Numbered from the stretch's first letter, positions 34,976-44,382 are shown. The stretch: 64,000 nucleotides of DNA from an uncultured Prevotella sp. (GCA_900315835.1 ONAR01000017.1:1-64000); one strand, 5' to 3'. Program-made: numbers and translations. The notes: generated from the letters alone by a model not told the origin.

Positions 34976-35006
34976 CAAAGTTACGAATGTTTTGCCTCAG
35001 CGCCAA
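34976..35006 (-). promoter_or_regulatory. Promoter of the thr operon
   Basis: Minus strand TTG (35004-35006), a 20-base spacer, TAACTTTG (34976-34983), about 67 bases before thrA. Confidence 0.65.
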
Positions 35007-35035
35007 GGAAAATGCAGATTATTCGCATAATTTCC

Positions 35036-35065
35036 TTGCGATATGAAAGAAAATCGGTAATTTTG
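35036..35065 (+). promoter_or_regulatory. Promoter of the FAD oxidoreductase gene
   Basis: TTG (35036-35038), a 19-base spacer, TAATTTTG (35058-35065); start codon 25 bases downstream. Divergent from the thr promoter. Confidence 0.6.
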
Positions 35066-35089
35066 CAAATGGAATAACAGTTTATAGAC

Positions 35090-36715
35090 ATGGTCACCGA
35101 ATACCAAATACGTGTGTTGCCCGAAGTGGCTTACTCTGAGCAGAACCTCATCGCTTATCTTGCCAAGGAGGAAGGACTCACAGCCGACAGCGTGAGCCGT
35201 GTGCGCGTGTTGCGCCGCAGCATTGACGCCCGACAGCGCACGGTGGTGGTCAACCTGAAGGTGCGCGTCTATATCAACGAACTGCCGCAGGATGAAGACT
35301 TCATCCGCACCGACTATCCCGACGTGAGCGGGCGGCCGCAGGTTATCGTTGTCGGTGAGGGACCTGGCGGACTGTTTGCCGCCCTGCGCCTGATAGAGCT
35401 CGGTTTGCGTCCCATCATCCTTGAGCGCGGAAAGAATGTGCGCGACCGCAAGCGCGACATGGCGCTCATTACCAAGACCCAACAGGTTGACCCTGAGAGC
35501 AATTATTGCTTCGGCGAGGGTGGGGCAGGTGCCTACAGCGACGGCAAACTCTATACCCGCAGCAAAAAGCGGGGCAACGTGGACAAGATACTCAACGTGT
35601 TTTGTCAGCATGGCGCCTCGACATCTATCCTGGCCGATGTCCATCCCCATATCGGCACCGACAAGCTGCCGCGCGTCATTGAGAACATGCGGCTTCAGAT
35701 AGAGCGGAGTGGTGGTGAGGTGCATTTCCAGACCAAGATGACGGCCTTCGACATCGACCAGCAGTCGCGCGTCGTTGGCGTGAAAGCCATCAATATGGCC
35801 ACTGGCGCCGAGGAGAGCTATCGCGGTCCGGTTATCTTGGCCACCGGTCACAGTGCGCGCGACGTCTACCGCTACCTTGCCGCATCAGGTATCGAGATTG
35901 AGCCGAAGGGCATTGCCGTCGGCGTGCGTCTCGAGCATCCGTCGCAGCTCATTGACCAGATACAGTATCACAGTCGTCAGGGGCGTGGCAAATATCTGCC
36001 CGCGGCTGAATATTCCTTTGTCACTCAGGTCAATGGCCGCGGCGTCTACAGTTTCTGCATGTGCCCGGGCGGCTTCGTCATTCCTGCCGCCACGGGTCCG
36101 GAGCAAATTGTGGTCAACGGCATGTCGCCGAGCAACCGCGGCACGCAGTGGTCCAACAGCGGCATGGTGGTGGAGCTGCATCCTGAGGATGTGGCGGGCA
36201 TCATGGCGGGGTCGGCTGAGGCCAATAATGCTACGGCATCGTCGGACCGGATCGACCCATTGACGGTGATGCGTTTCCAGGAGTCGCTCGAGCGTGACTG
36301 CTGGCAGCAGGGCAACCGGCAGCAGACCGCACCGGCGCAGCGTATGGCCGACTTCGTCAACGGTCGTCTGAGCTTCGACCTGCCCAAGAGCAGTTATGCG
36401 CCGGGCTTGATCAGCAGTCCGTTGCACTTCTTGATGCCGAAGTTCATCGTGAGCCGGCTGCAGGAGGGCTTCCGCGTGTTTGGCCGCAAGAGCCACGGTT
36501 TCCTCACCAATGAGGCGGTGCTGATAGCCACCGAGACGCGCACGTCGAGTCCAGTCCGCATTCTGCGCGACCGCGTGACGCTACAGCATGTGCGCCTGCA
36601 GGGCCTCTTCCCCTGCGGTGAGGGCGCTGGCTATGCCGGCGGCATCGTGTCGGCGGGCATCGATGGTGAGCGCTGCGCCGAACAGTGTGCGGCTTATGTC
36701 AACAGCCTCGGATAG
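35090..36715 (+). CDS. NAD(P)/FAD-dependent oxidoreductase (COG2509-like)
   Basis: 541 residues. An N-terminal segment of about 85 residues precedes the FAD-binding VIVVGEGPGGLFAALRLIELGLRPIILERG. Further landmarks are FGEGGAGAYSDGKLYTR, VILATGHSARDVYRYLAASG, YSFCMCPGGFVIPA and the C-terminal LFPCGEGAGYAGGIVSAGIDG. The family is widespread but its substrate is unknown. It is cytoplasmic, with no signal peptide. pyk follows 54 bases later on the same strand and may be co-transcribed. Confidence 0.88.
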   Translation: MVTEYQIRVLPEVAYSEQNLIAYLAKEEGLTADSVSRVRVLRRSIDARQRTVVVNLKVRVYINELPQDEDFIRTDYPDVSGRPQVIVVGEGPGGLFAALRLIELGLRPIILERGKNVRDRKRDMALITKTQQVDPESNYCFGEGGAGAYSDGKLYTRSKKRGNVDKILNVFCQHGASTSILADVHPHIGTDKLPRVIENMRLQIERSGGEVHFQTKMTAFDIDQQSRVVGVKAINMATGAEESYRGPVILATGHSARDVYRYLAASGIEIEPKGIAVGVRLEHPSQLIDQIQYHSRQGRGKYLPAAEYSFVTQVNGRGVYSFCMCPGGFVIPAATGPEQIVVNGMSPSNRGTQWSNSGMVVELHPEDVAGIMAGSAEANNATASSDRIDPLTVMRFQESLERDCWQQGNRQQTAPAQRMADFVNGRLSFDLPKSSYAPGLISSPLHFLMPKFIVSRLQEGFRVFGRKSHGFLTNEAVLIATETRTSSPVRILRDRVTLQHVRLQGLFPCGEGAGYAGGIVSAGIDGERCAEQCAAYVNSLG

Positions 36716-36769
36716 CAGACGCCAAAGTATAAGATAATAGGTATTAGCAAACAATAAATTTCATTATCC

Positions 36770-38215
36770 ATGAAGCAGACAAAAATAGTGTGTTCCATCA
36801 GTGACCGCAGATGCGACGTCGATTTCATCCGCAGTCTTTTCAATGCAGGCATGAACGTGGTGCGTATGAACACTGCCCACGCCACCCCCGATGGCATACG
36901 CATGATTATACGCAACGTCAGGGCGGTATCGCCCCATATCGGCATCCTCATCGATACCAAGGGACCGGAGGTGCGCACCACCGACGTGGAAGACCCCATC
37001 GACTATAAGACCGGCGAAGTGGTGAAAATCTTCGGCCGGCCGGAGATGGCTACCTCGCACGACATCATCAATGTGTCGTATCCCGACTTCGCTCACGACG
37101 TGAAGCCGGGCGACGATATTCTCTTCGACGACGGTGCCATCGACATGAAGGTGCAGGAGATTGTAGGCCCCACGGTTTATGCTGAGGTGCAGAACGACGG
37201 TGTGTTGGGCGCCCATAAGAGCGTCAACGTACCCGGCGAGCATATCGACTTGCCCGCACTTACCGAGCGCGACCGCCGCAACATTCTGCTGGCCATCGAC
37301 GAGGACATCGACTTCATCGCCCACAGTTTCGTGCGCTCTGCGGCCGATGTGCAGGAGGTGCAGAAAATTCTCGACGAACATCACTCCGACATCAAGATTA
37401 TCTCGAAGATTGAAAACCAGGAGGGTGTCGACAATATTGATGAGATTATCAAGGCCAGCTACGGCATCATGGTGGCGCGCGGCGACCTCGGCATCGAGGT
37501 GCCGGTGGAGCGCATTCCGGGCATTCAGCGCATGATTATCCGTAAATGTGTTGAGCATCATAAGCCGGTCATCGTGGCTACGCAGATGCTCCATACGATG
37601 ATTACCAACCCGCGGCCGACACGTGCCGAGGTGACCGATATTGCCAACGCCATCTATTCCAACACCGACGCGTTGATGCTGAGTGGCGAGACGGCGTCGG
37701 GAAAGTATCCGCTTGAGGCCGTTCAAACTATGGCTGCCATTGCCGAACAAGCTGAGAAGGACCGCCAGAGCTTCGATCCAATCTATAATGTGCCCCTCAA
37801 CGAGCACTGCACGCAACGCGAGTTTCTGGCTCATTCAGCCATCGAGGCTACGCGTCTGTTGGGTGTTGAGGGTATCATCACGGCATCAAAGTCGGGCTAC
37901 ACTGCCCGCTGTCTGGCTACCTATCGTGGTCCGAAGCCCATCCTGGCCATCTGTTACAACGAAAAGACGCAGCGTTGGCTCAACCTCTCCTATGGCGTTA
38001 TTGCCGTGTATCAGAAGGAGCACGCCAGCTCGGATGTCATCTTCCGTGCTGCCTTGCGTATGCTCCGTCAGAAAGGCTATCTTAGGAATGAGGACAAGGT
38101 GGCTTACCTCTCCGGCTCGCTCGACAACATGGGCGAGGGCACGACATTCCTCGAAATCAATAAGGTGAGCGAGGTCTTCGACCGCCGCTATCAGTTCCAT
38201 CTGCCGGAGGAATAG
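36770..38215 (+). CDS. pyk: Pyruvate kinase
   Basis: 481 residues, phosphoenolpyruvate + ADP to pyruvate + ATP. Start KQTKIVCSISDRRCD, active-site region GILIDTKGPEVRTT, KIISKIENQEGVDNIDEI with the catalytic Lys, GIMVARGDLGIEVP, and TDALMLSGETASGKYP. Full family length including the C-terminal allosteric domain. Confidence 0.96.
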   Translation: MKQTKIVCSISDRRCDVDFIRSLFNAGMNVVRMNTAHATPDGIRMIIRNVRAVSPHIGILIDTKGPEVRTTDVEDPIDYKTGEVVKIFGRPEMATSHDIINVSYPDFAHDVKPGDDILFDDGAIDMKVQEIVGPTVYAEVQNDGVLGAHKSVNVPGEHIDLPALTERDRRNILLAIDEDIDFIAHSFVRSAADVQEVQKILDEHHSDIKIISKIENQEGVDNIDEIIKASYGIMVARGDLGIEVPVERIPGIQRMIIRKCVEHHKPVIVATQMLHTMITNPRPTRAEVTDIANAIYSNTDALMLSGETASGKYPLEAVQTMAAIAEQAEKDRQSFDPIYNVPLNEHCTQREFLAHSAIEATRLLGVEGIITASKSGYTARCLATYRGPKPILAICYNEKTQRWLNLSYGVIAVYQKEHASSDVIFRAALRMLRQKGYLRNEDKVAYLSGSLDNMGEGTTFLEINKVSEVFDRRYQFHLPEE

Positions 38216-38227
38216 TCTTATCGCATC

Positions 38228-38290
38228 GCGATATCTTAGCTATCGCGGTGCGATACCATAGCTATCGCACGTGCGATAGCTATTGTTTTA
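38228..38290. repeat. Second locus of the 22-bp semi-palindromic unit
   Basis: Two units at 38228 (variant GCGATATCTTAGCTAT) and 38250 (exact core GCGATACCATAGCTATCGC), spaced 22 bases. A partial inverted copy GCGATAGCTAT lies at 38273. Lies between the convergent pyk and feoAB genes, where it may help end transcription. Confidence 0.75.
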
Positions 38291-38320
38291 CGCGCTATGT
38301 AGTGTTTACGCCAACATTGA

Positions 38321-40840
38321 TTAGATAAACAGACTGCCCACCTGGAAGACTATGGCCGATACGACCCAAGCCAGCACCGTGGTGTAGGTGGCGGTGAAGG
38401 CAGCCCATTTCCACGACCCCGTTTCCCCCTTGATGGCGGCAATCGTTGCGATGCAGGGGAAATAAAGGAGTACGAAGAGCAGGAAGCAGTAAGCCGTGAG
38501 CGTTGCTGTCGGTCCGATTTCGGCCACGGGCTTATGGTGCAGTTGGGCCAGGTCGGCGCTCAACTGCTGATGCAGCCGCTCGTATTTGCCGCTCTCGTCG
38601 TTGTAGCTGTTGTCTTCAGAGAAGCTGTCGTCGTTGGAGTAAAGCACACCCATCGTTGAGGCCACGATCTCCTTGGCGCCCACGCCGGCGATGAGGCCCA
38701 CGTCGAGTTTCCAGTTGAAGCCCTGTGGCCGGAACACCGGTTCAACGGTCTGACCGATGCGGGCGATATAGCTCTGCTGTTGCTGCTGCTGGTTATCGAG
38801 GCCGTCGGGGTGGGGAAAATAGCTCAGTGCCCACACGATAATCGAGGCAACGAGAATGATGCCGCCCATCTTCTTCAGATATTGCTTGCCTTTCTCCCAG
38901 GTGTGCCGCCCCAATGCCTTGAGCGTGGGGAAGCGGTAGGGCGGCAGCTCCATCACGAAGGGCGTGTCCTCACCCTTGAACAGCGTCTTGGTGAAGATGC
39001 GGCTCATGACAACGGCCATGAGCATGCCCACGAGATAGAGTGACAGCATGACAAAGGGCGCAGCCGTCCTGGTGAAGAACGACCCGATAATCATAATATA
39101 GATAGGAATGCGCGCCTCGCAGCTCATAAGGGGCAGGATGAGCATGGTGACGAAGCGCGAGCGCTTGCTCTCGATGGTGCGCGTGGCCATCACGGCCGGC
39201 ACGTTGCAGCCGAAGCCCATGATGAGCGGGATGAACGACTTGCCGTGCAAGCCCATCTTGTGCATGATCTTGTCCATGATGAAGGCGGCACGCGACATGT
39301 AGCCGCTGTCCTCCATAAACGAGATGAAGAGATAGAGAATGAGAATTTGCGGCAGGAATGAGGCCACGGAGCCTACGCCGCCGATGATGCCATCGACGAG
39401 CATCGCCTCTACGGGGCCGTCGGGCATTGCCTTGCTGATGAGGCCGCCCACCCAGCCGAACAGCTGGTCGAGCCAGTCCTGCGGATAGGACCCCAGCCAG
39501 AACGTGGCGATGAACATGATGGCCAGGGCTCCCAGGAACAGCGGGAACCCTACAATGCTGTTGGTCAGAATGCGGTCGAGGACGTGTGAGGTGCGGTAGG
39601 CGTCGTCGTTGTCGCCCACCTGATAGTTGGCCTCTTTCAGCGCGCCGTGGATGAAGCCGTATTTGGCATCCATGACGGCGGTCTCCGAATCGACGTTGGT
39701 TTCCTCCTTTACGCGACGCGCTGCCTGGTCGCGGTGAAGAAATATCTCCTCGGCGTCGGGCATCTGCCTTACCAGGTCCTCCACCTCCTTGTCGCGCTCC
39801 AGCAGCTTGATGGCCAGGAAACGGGTGGAGTAGCGCTCGCGGATGTGCGGCTCCTGCTTGAGATGTTCCTGTATGTCCTTGATGCCATGCTCTATCTCAT
39901 GACCGTGGTTGATGTGGATATGGCGGTAGTGGCTGTCAGTGTCCTCGGTGCTCTCGTAAATCTCGATGACCTTGTGGAACAGTTCCTTCACACCCTCGCC
40001 GGTCTTGAACACGGTGGGTACCATCGGCATGCCGAACAGTTCCGACAGCCGGTTGAGGTCCATGTTGTCGCCGCGCTTCTCGGTCTCGTCAAACATGTTG
40101 AGTGCCACCACGATGCGCAGGTGCATGTCCATGACCTGGGTGGTGAGGTAGAGGTTGCGCTCAAGATTGGAGGTGTCGATGACGTTGATCACTACGTCAG
40201 GCGTTTTCTCCACCAGTTGCTTGCGCACGTAGAGCTCCTCGGGCGAATAGGCCGACAGCGAGTAGGTGCCGGGCAAATCGACGATGTTGAACTGATAGCC
40301 CTCGAATGTGGCGTGGCCTTCCTTGGCATCGACGGTTACCCCGGAGTAGTTGCCCACCCGCTCGTGGGCGCCGGAGGCGAAGTTGAATAGTGATGTCTTG
40401 CCGCAGTTGGGGTTGCCCACCAGTGCGACGTTGATGACGCGGCTCTTCTGTTCAGCCGCCGCCTTCAGCTCCTCGTCGCTGACGCTGTGCCGTGGCAGTG
40501 GCTGCTCGTCGGAGTCATTTGAATCAATCTCCTGTCCTGTGGGCCTGTCGGCAGGCCTCGTGTTGTCCTGACTGCCGATTGATTGGTTTTCTGTTTTCTT
40601 TTGTTGCTTGTATTCACTTACCGTCATCACCTCAATCATGTCGGCCTCGCTGTGGCGCAGGCTCACCTCGTAGCCCATGACGCGGTACTTCACCGGGTCT
40701 TTGAGCGGGGCGTTGAGCAGTACGTCAACCTTCTGCCCCTTGATGAAACCCATCTCAACGATGCGCTTGCGGAAACCGCCGTGGCCCGTCACCTTCACAA
40801 TGATGCCGCTCTCACCGGTATGCAACTCAGATAATTTCAT
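38321..40840 (-). CDS. feoB: Fused FeoA-FeoB ferrous iron transporter
   Basis: 839 residues. FeoA-like SH3 domain at 1-75 (MKLSELHTGESGIIVKVTG; FIKGQKVDVLLNAPLKDPV), a polar linker, then the FeoB G domain (GNPNCGKTSLFN near 141-152; DLPGTYSLSAYSPEE) and membrane gates with GFGCNVPAVMATRTI and SCEARIPIY. Imports Fe2+ across the inner membrane. A glutamine run (QQQQQQ) lies in a loop of the membrane part. A TATCTTTG-type -7 box is at 40871-40878 on the minus strand. FeoA-FeoB fusions are common in Bacteroidetes. Confidence 0.95.
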   Translation of the reverse strand: MKLSELHTGESGIIVKVTGHGGFRKRIVEMGFIKGQKVDVLLNAPLKDPVKYRVMGYEVSLRHSEADMIEVMTVSEYKQQKKTENQSIGSQDNTRPADRPTGQEIDSNDSDEQPLPRHSVSDEELKAAAEQKSRVINVALVGNPNCGKTSLFNFASGAHERVGNYSGVTVDAKEGHATFEGYQFNIVDLPGTYSLSAYSPEELYVRKQLVEKTPDVVINVIDTSNLERNLYLTTQVMDMHLRIVVALNMFDETEKRGDNMDLNRLSELFGMPMVPTVFKTGEGVKELFHKVIEIYESTEDTDSHYRHIHINHGHEIEHGIKDIQEHLKQEPHIRERYSTRFLAIKLLERDKEVEDLVRQMPDAEEIFLHRDQAARRVKEETNVDSETAVMDAKYGFIHGALKEANYQVGDNDDAYRTSHVLDRILTNSIVGFPLFLGALAIMFIATFWLGSYPQDWLDQLFGWVGGLISKAMPDGPVEAMLVDGIIGGVGSVASFLPQILILYLFISFMEDSGYMSRAAFIMDKIMHKMGLHGKSFIPLIMGFGCNVPAVMATRTIESKRSRFVTMLILPLMSCEARIPIYIMIIGSFFTRTAAPFVMLSLYLVGMLMAVVMSRIFTKTLFKGEDTPFVMELPPYRFPTLKALGRHTWEKGKQYLKKMGGIILVASIIVWALSYFPHPDGLDNQQQQQQSYIARIGQTVEPVFRPQGFNWKLDVGLIAGVGAKEIVASTMGVLYSNDDSFSEDNSYNDESGKYERLHQQLSADLAQLHHKPVAEIGPTATLTAYCFLLFVLLYFPCIATIAAIKGETGSWKWAAFTATYTTVLAWVVSAIVFQVGSLFI

Positions 40841-40970
40841 GCTAAAACCTGTTCTTTATCTTTCTAACGGCAAAGATACGAAGAATTTCTTGCAAACGGG
40901 TGGCAAATCGCCACTAAGCCCAAAGAATACCTAAAAATGATGATGACGGGATAAAAAAGGCATTGAAAAA

Positions 40971-41001
40971 TTTGTTGGATTATGGAAAGGTCGTATATTT
41001 G
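40971..41001 (+). promoter_or_regulatory. Promoter of the candidate RNA upstream of ribE
   Basis: TTTG (40971-40974), a 19-base spacer, TATATTTG (40994-41001). Confidence 0.75.
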
Positions 41002-41007
41002 CAACCG

Positions 41008-41270
41008 AAAAGAGACACAAGAGATTGGGGATTGTTCTGATTCGATCGGGATACTCATCAAATTATTGTGAAAACAGAGTTGCTTCACCGTCTAATGGCG
41101 GGCCACATAAATCGCCTTTGCGACTAAGCCTTCGGGCCGGTGGATTACAAAAGCGGCGAGCGCTCACAACTTTTTAAGCTGGAGTTTTCATCACATCGTC
41201 AGGGCAGTCCCTTTTTCAAATAAACAAGGAGAATTGAGGATTGCCACCCGCGGCCTCAGTTCTCTTTTTT
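41008..41270 (+). ncRNA. Structured RNA or leader with its own promoter and terminator, upstream of ribE
   Basis: The segment of about 260 bases is bounded by a strong promoter and a strong terminator and holds no plausible gene. Visible structure is a likely three-way junction: CCAC (from about 41103) pairs with GTGG (about 41141), enclosing the hairpins TCGC-CTTT-GCGA and GCC-TTCG-GGC. The 5' end AAAAGAGAC could also pair with GTTCTCTTTT at the 3' end, so terminator and closing stem may compete. ribE starts 40 bases after the T-run. Either a free RNA (6S- or Bacteroidales-1-like layout) or an attenuator of ribE. FMN-riboswitch motifs were not found. Confidence 0.55.
41229..41270 (+). terminator. 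Terminator just before ribE
   Basis: GAGAATTGAGG (41229-41239) pairs with CCTCAGTTCTC (41254-41264) with one internal mismatch, followed by six T. Confidence 0.85.
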
Positions 41271-41309
41271 GTTAAAGAATAGTGCAATATTAAAGAAAGG
41301 AATAGCAAT

Positions 41310-41915
41310 ATGTTTAGTGGAATAGTTGAGGAAATGGCAACGGTAAGGGCCATCAAGCGTGAGGGCGGCAACATCGACCTGACGTTGAGCTGCTCGTTTA
41401 CGCAGCAACTGAAGATTGACCAGAGCATCTCGCACAACGGCGTCTGCCTGACGGTGGTCAACATCGACGGCGACTGCTACACGGTGACGGCGATGAAGGA
41501 AACGCTCGACCGCAGCAACCTCGGTCAGCTCAAGGTCGGCGACAAGGTCAACGTGGAGCGCTCGATGCTGATGAACGGCCGCCTCGACGGTCACATCGTG
41601 CAGGGACACGTTGACGAGACGGCTGAGTGCGTGGGCATGCGCGACGCCGACGGCAGCACTTATTTCACCTTCCGCTATCCGCTCGACAAAGCGATGGCCC
41701 GCCGCGGCTATTTCACCGTTGACAAGGGGTCGGTGACGGTCAACGGCGTTTCACTCACTGTCATTGCGCCCACCGACAACGAGTTCACCGTGGCCATCAT
41801 CCCCTATACCCGCGAGCACACCAACTTCTGTGACATCAAGGTGGGGAGTGTGGTCAACATCGAGTTTGACATCCTGGGCAAATACATTGCACGCCTGCGT
41901 CATTTCGAAGAATAG
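41310..41915 (+). CDS. ribE: Riboflavin synthase, alpha subunit
   Basis: 201 residues, dismutates two lumazines to riboflavin. Two lumazine-binding repeats: MFSGIVEEMATVRAI...HNGVCLTV in the first half, GHIVQGHVDETAEC...VNGVSLTVI in the second. Typical length, with no fusion. The ribE transcript probably needs readthrough of the terminator at 41229-41270 or a promoter within the 40 bases after it, where none is obvious. ribH is at 3.7 kb. Confidence 0.95.
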   Translation: MFSGIVEEMATVRAIKREGGNIDLTLSCSFTQQLKIDQSISHNGVCLTVVNIDGDCYTVTAMKETLDRSNLGQLKVGDKVNVERSMLMNGRLDGHIVQGHVDETAECVGMRDADGSTYFTFRYPLDKAMARRGYFTVDKGSVTVNGVSLTVIAPTDNEFTVAIIPYTREHTNFCDIKVGSVVNIEFDILGKYIARLRHFEE

Positions 41916-41967
41916 GAGAGGCGTGTCACGAGGCCCCGTGGATGGAAGGCCGTCGCTTGGTGACCCG

Positions 41968-42609
41968 CTATTGGGCTGCTCCTATGATCTCAGCGGCTTT
42001 GTCTTTGTCTGAGGAGAAATCAAACAGCTTGTAGATTTCGACTGCGTTTTGCGGATCTGTAATGCGGTGAGCCATCATGCGCAGGGCCTTGAACTTGGCA
42101 TCACTGAACGAGAACGGCTTGAGCAAACCAGCCACCTGACGGCAACTGAACCAACAGCCAAGACAAGCTACTTGGATAAGGTCAAAGCGGTTGTCGTCAA
42201 AACTGGCGTTCTTCACCTTATTATATAATATCGAGAACGATTCGTCATCGAGACCGTTATAGCCGGGATTAGGCACGGGCACCACCGGATAGGCACCGGG
42301 CTGACGCCCATAGCCCAAAGGCGCGTTGGAATCACCATCGATATAAGAGGACTGACAAGCCTTCACCCGGTCGTCCCTGCCGAAATAAACCACAATGCGA
42401 TTGGTGTTGCCTATAAGCGGCCTTTTGAAATACTCCCAAGTCTCACCGCTCTCATCAAAACTGACGTTGGCGGGCTGACCCAAAATGTCCGTCACCTGTT
42501 GTTTGTTCATGCCCCGCTCAATGTGGGCTTTCTTTGCCATCATGCTCATGCTGCCAATCAGCAGCATCAGGCAAACAAGGAAGAATTTTTTAGCTAATTT
42601 GGATTTCAT
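41968..42609 (-). CDS. Exported protein with BamE/SmpA-like and DUF4476-like domains
   Basis: 213 residues, signal peptide (FFLVCLMLLIGSMSMMA). An N-terminal SmpA/OmlA-like segment (ERGMNKQQVTDILGQPANVSF...EYF), common in outer-membrane-assembly lipoproteins but here without a lipobox. A C-terminal DUF4476-like domain (FSILYNKVKNASFDDNRFDLIQ; QVAGLLKPFSFSDAKFKAL; YKLFDFSSDKDKAAEI). Periplasmic, function unknown. Confidence 0.8.
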   Translation of the reverse strand: MKSKLAKKFFLVCLMLLIGSMSMMAKKAHIERGMNKQQVTDILGQPANVSFDESGETWEYFKRPLIGNTNRIVVYFGRDDRVKACQSSYIDGDSNAPLGYGRQPGAYPVVPVPNPGYNGLDDESFSILYNKVKNASFDDNRFDLIQVACLGCWFSCRQVAGLLKPFSFSDAKFKALRMMAHRITDPQNAVEIYKLFDFSSDKDKAAEIIGAAQ

Positions 42610-42664
42610 ACTTGTTGTTTTTTGTTCTCATGGCAAAAATAGCTGTTTATGAGGATAATTACTT

Positions 42665-42700
42665 TAGGCTTTTCCCTATGGGCTGATAGGGAAAAGCCTA
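42665..42700. repeat. Perfect 15-bp inverted repeat upstream of the efflux operon
   Basis: TAGGCTTTTCCCTAT (42665-42679) and its exact complement (42686-42700) around a 6-base loop. No T-run on either side. The rest of 42610-43038 (about 430 bases) shows no gene; it is A/T-rich near the tolC-like start. Confidence 0.75.
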
Positions 42701-43038
42701 CAGATGGCAGAAAGAGACCAGCGCCGAGCTTCATTTCTTGCTCAAAACTCTTTCTAACTCTCAACTCCTAACCCTCGTTCTTCGGTAAGTTTGTGAGGCG
42801 GAAAGTCGGTTGTAAGCCAAAGGTATTCCGCAACTATAAATTTCATTAGGAATCGCACCAATCTTCTATCACGCAAGAAGCATTATGGCCGTTGAATGGT
42901 CACAATTCGTTCCTTGTGTCTTTTCATTTGTTAAATTCTATCGAATTTTGCTTAATAATCGCCATGGTTTATAAACCTTTTGCTGTCTGTCACATCTAAA
43001 TTTCAAATTTCAGACATTAAGCACTTAAATAATATTTT

Positions 43039-44382
43039 ATGAAGAAATCCATCGTGACGCTGGTCACTTTAGTGTTGACGGCCAGTGTACCCCTTGCCTC
43101 TTTTGCCCGGCAGTGGACGTTGCAGGACTGCATCAACTACGCAATGACCAACAACATCTCGTTGCAGAAGACACGTGTGCAGCATCTTTCTGCCCTCGAG
43201 GACCTCAAGCAGAGCAAAGCCGCACTGCTGCCCTCGCTCTCGGCTTCCACCTCTCACAATGTTTCTTACAACCCTTGGCCGGAGACCGGCAGCTATACCA
43301 TTGCCGGCAGCCGCGTGCAGACGCAGGTCGATAAGGTGTATTACAACGGCTCTTACGGTATCAATGCCAACTGGACGGTATGGAATGGCAACCGCAACCG
43401 CAACCAGGTGAAGCTCAATCAGATGACCGCCGACCAGGCAGCGCTCGACAGCGCCACCACGGCCAACAGCATTCAGGAGCAGATTGCCCAGCTTTACGTG
43501 CAGATTCTCTATTCTAAGGAAGCCGTCGAGGTGGACAAGTCGACGCTCGAGACTTCGAAGAAGAACGAGGAGCGCGGCAAGGAGTTTGTCAAGGTGGGCA
43601 ACATGAGCAAGGCCGACCTGGCGCAGCTCACCGCTCAGCGGGCGCAGGATGAATACAACGTGGTGCAGGCCGAGAGTCAGCTCAAGGAATACAAGCGCCA
43701 GCTGAAGCAACTGCTGCAGATTACCGACCAGGAGGAGTTTGACGTGGTGGCGCCGACGACGACCGACGAGATGGCGCTGCAGTCGATACCGACCGTGCCC
43801 ACCGTTTATGAGGCTGCGCTCAGCTATCGCCCTGAGATTCAGAACGCCCAGCTCGGCATCAAGAGCAGTGACCTGTCGATTAAGATGGCAAAGGCCCAGC
43901 GGTTGCCGACCGTGGGATTGTCGGCCAACGTGGGTACATCGACCACCTCGATGAACGATAACGGCTGGGGAAAGCAGATGAAAAACAACTTCATCACCGG
44001 TGGCGGCGTGACCGTGAGCATCCCCATCTTTGACCAGCGCGAGACCAAGACGGCCGTCAACAAGGCCATATTGCAGCGCCAGAATTACCAGCTTGACCTG
44101 CGTGACAAGCAGACGACGCTCTATTCGACCATCGAGAACTACTGGCTGCAGGCTTACAACAACCAGGCGCAGTTCAAGAGCGCCAAGGTCAGCACGGAGA
44201 GTGCGCAGGCCAGCTACGACCTGCTGCAGGAGCAGTTCAAGCAGAACCTGAAGAACGTCATCGAGCTGATGAACGGCAAGGATGCTCTCCTGAAAGCCAG
44301 GCAGGCTGAGCTACAGGCAAAATACTTAGCCATCTATAATATTGATATGTTGAAGTTTTACCAAACAGGAGAGTTAAAATGA
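43039..44382 (+). CDS. TolC family outer-membrane efflux protein
   Basis: 447 residues, signal peptide ending at SFARQ. Two OEP repeats of long coiled helices (WTLQDCINYAMTNNISLQKTRVQ; QIAQLYVQILYSKEAVEVDKSTLE; second half YRPEIQNAQLGIKSSDLSIKMAKAQRLP). Forms a trimeric outer-membrane channel. The ATGA overlap with the next gene (44379-44382) couples it to the MacA-like adaptor. Confidence 0.93.
   Translation: MKKSIVTLVTLVLTASVPLASFARQWTLQDCINYAMTNNISLQKTRVQHLSALEDLKQSKAALLPSLSASTSHNVSYNPWPETGSYTIAGSRVQTQVDKVYYNGSYGINANWTVWNGNRNRNQVKLNQMTADQAALDSATTANSIQEQIAQLYVQILYSKEAVEVDKSTLETSKKNEERGKEFVKVGNMSKADLAQLTAQRAQDEYNVVQAESQLKEYKRQLKQLLQITDQEEFDVVAPTTTDEMALQSIPTVPTVYEAALSYRPEIQNAQLGIKSSDLSIKMAKAQRLPTVGLSANVGTSTTSMNDNGWGKQMKNNFITGGGVTVSIPIFDQRETKTAVNKAILQRQNYQLDLRDKQTTLYSTIENYWLQAYNNQAQFKSAKVSTESAQASYDLLQEQFKQNLKNVIELMNGKDALLKARQAELQAKYLAIYNIDMLKFYQTGELK

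Noticed and set aside
41020-41060. tmRNA 5' end (GGGGATTGTTCTGATTCGA)
   Set aside because: There is no matching 3' tRNA-like half, no CCA end and no ALAA tag frame; the similarity is limited to the first bases.
41008-41270. FMN riboswitch before ribE
   Set aside because: The conserved aptamer words of the RFN element were not found in order on either strand.
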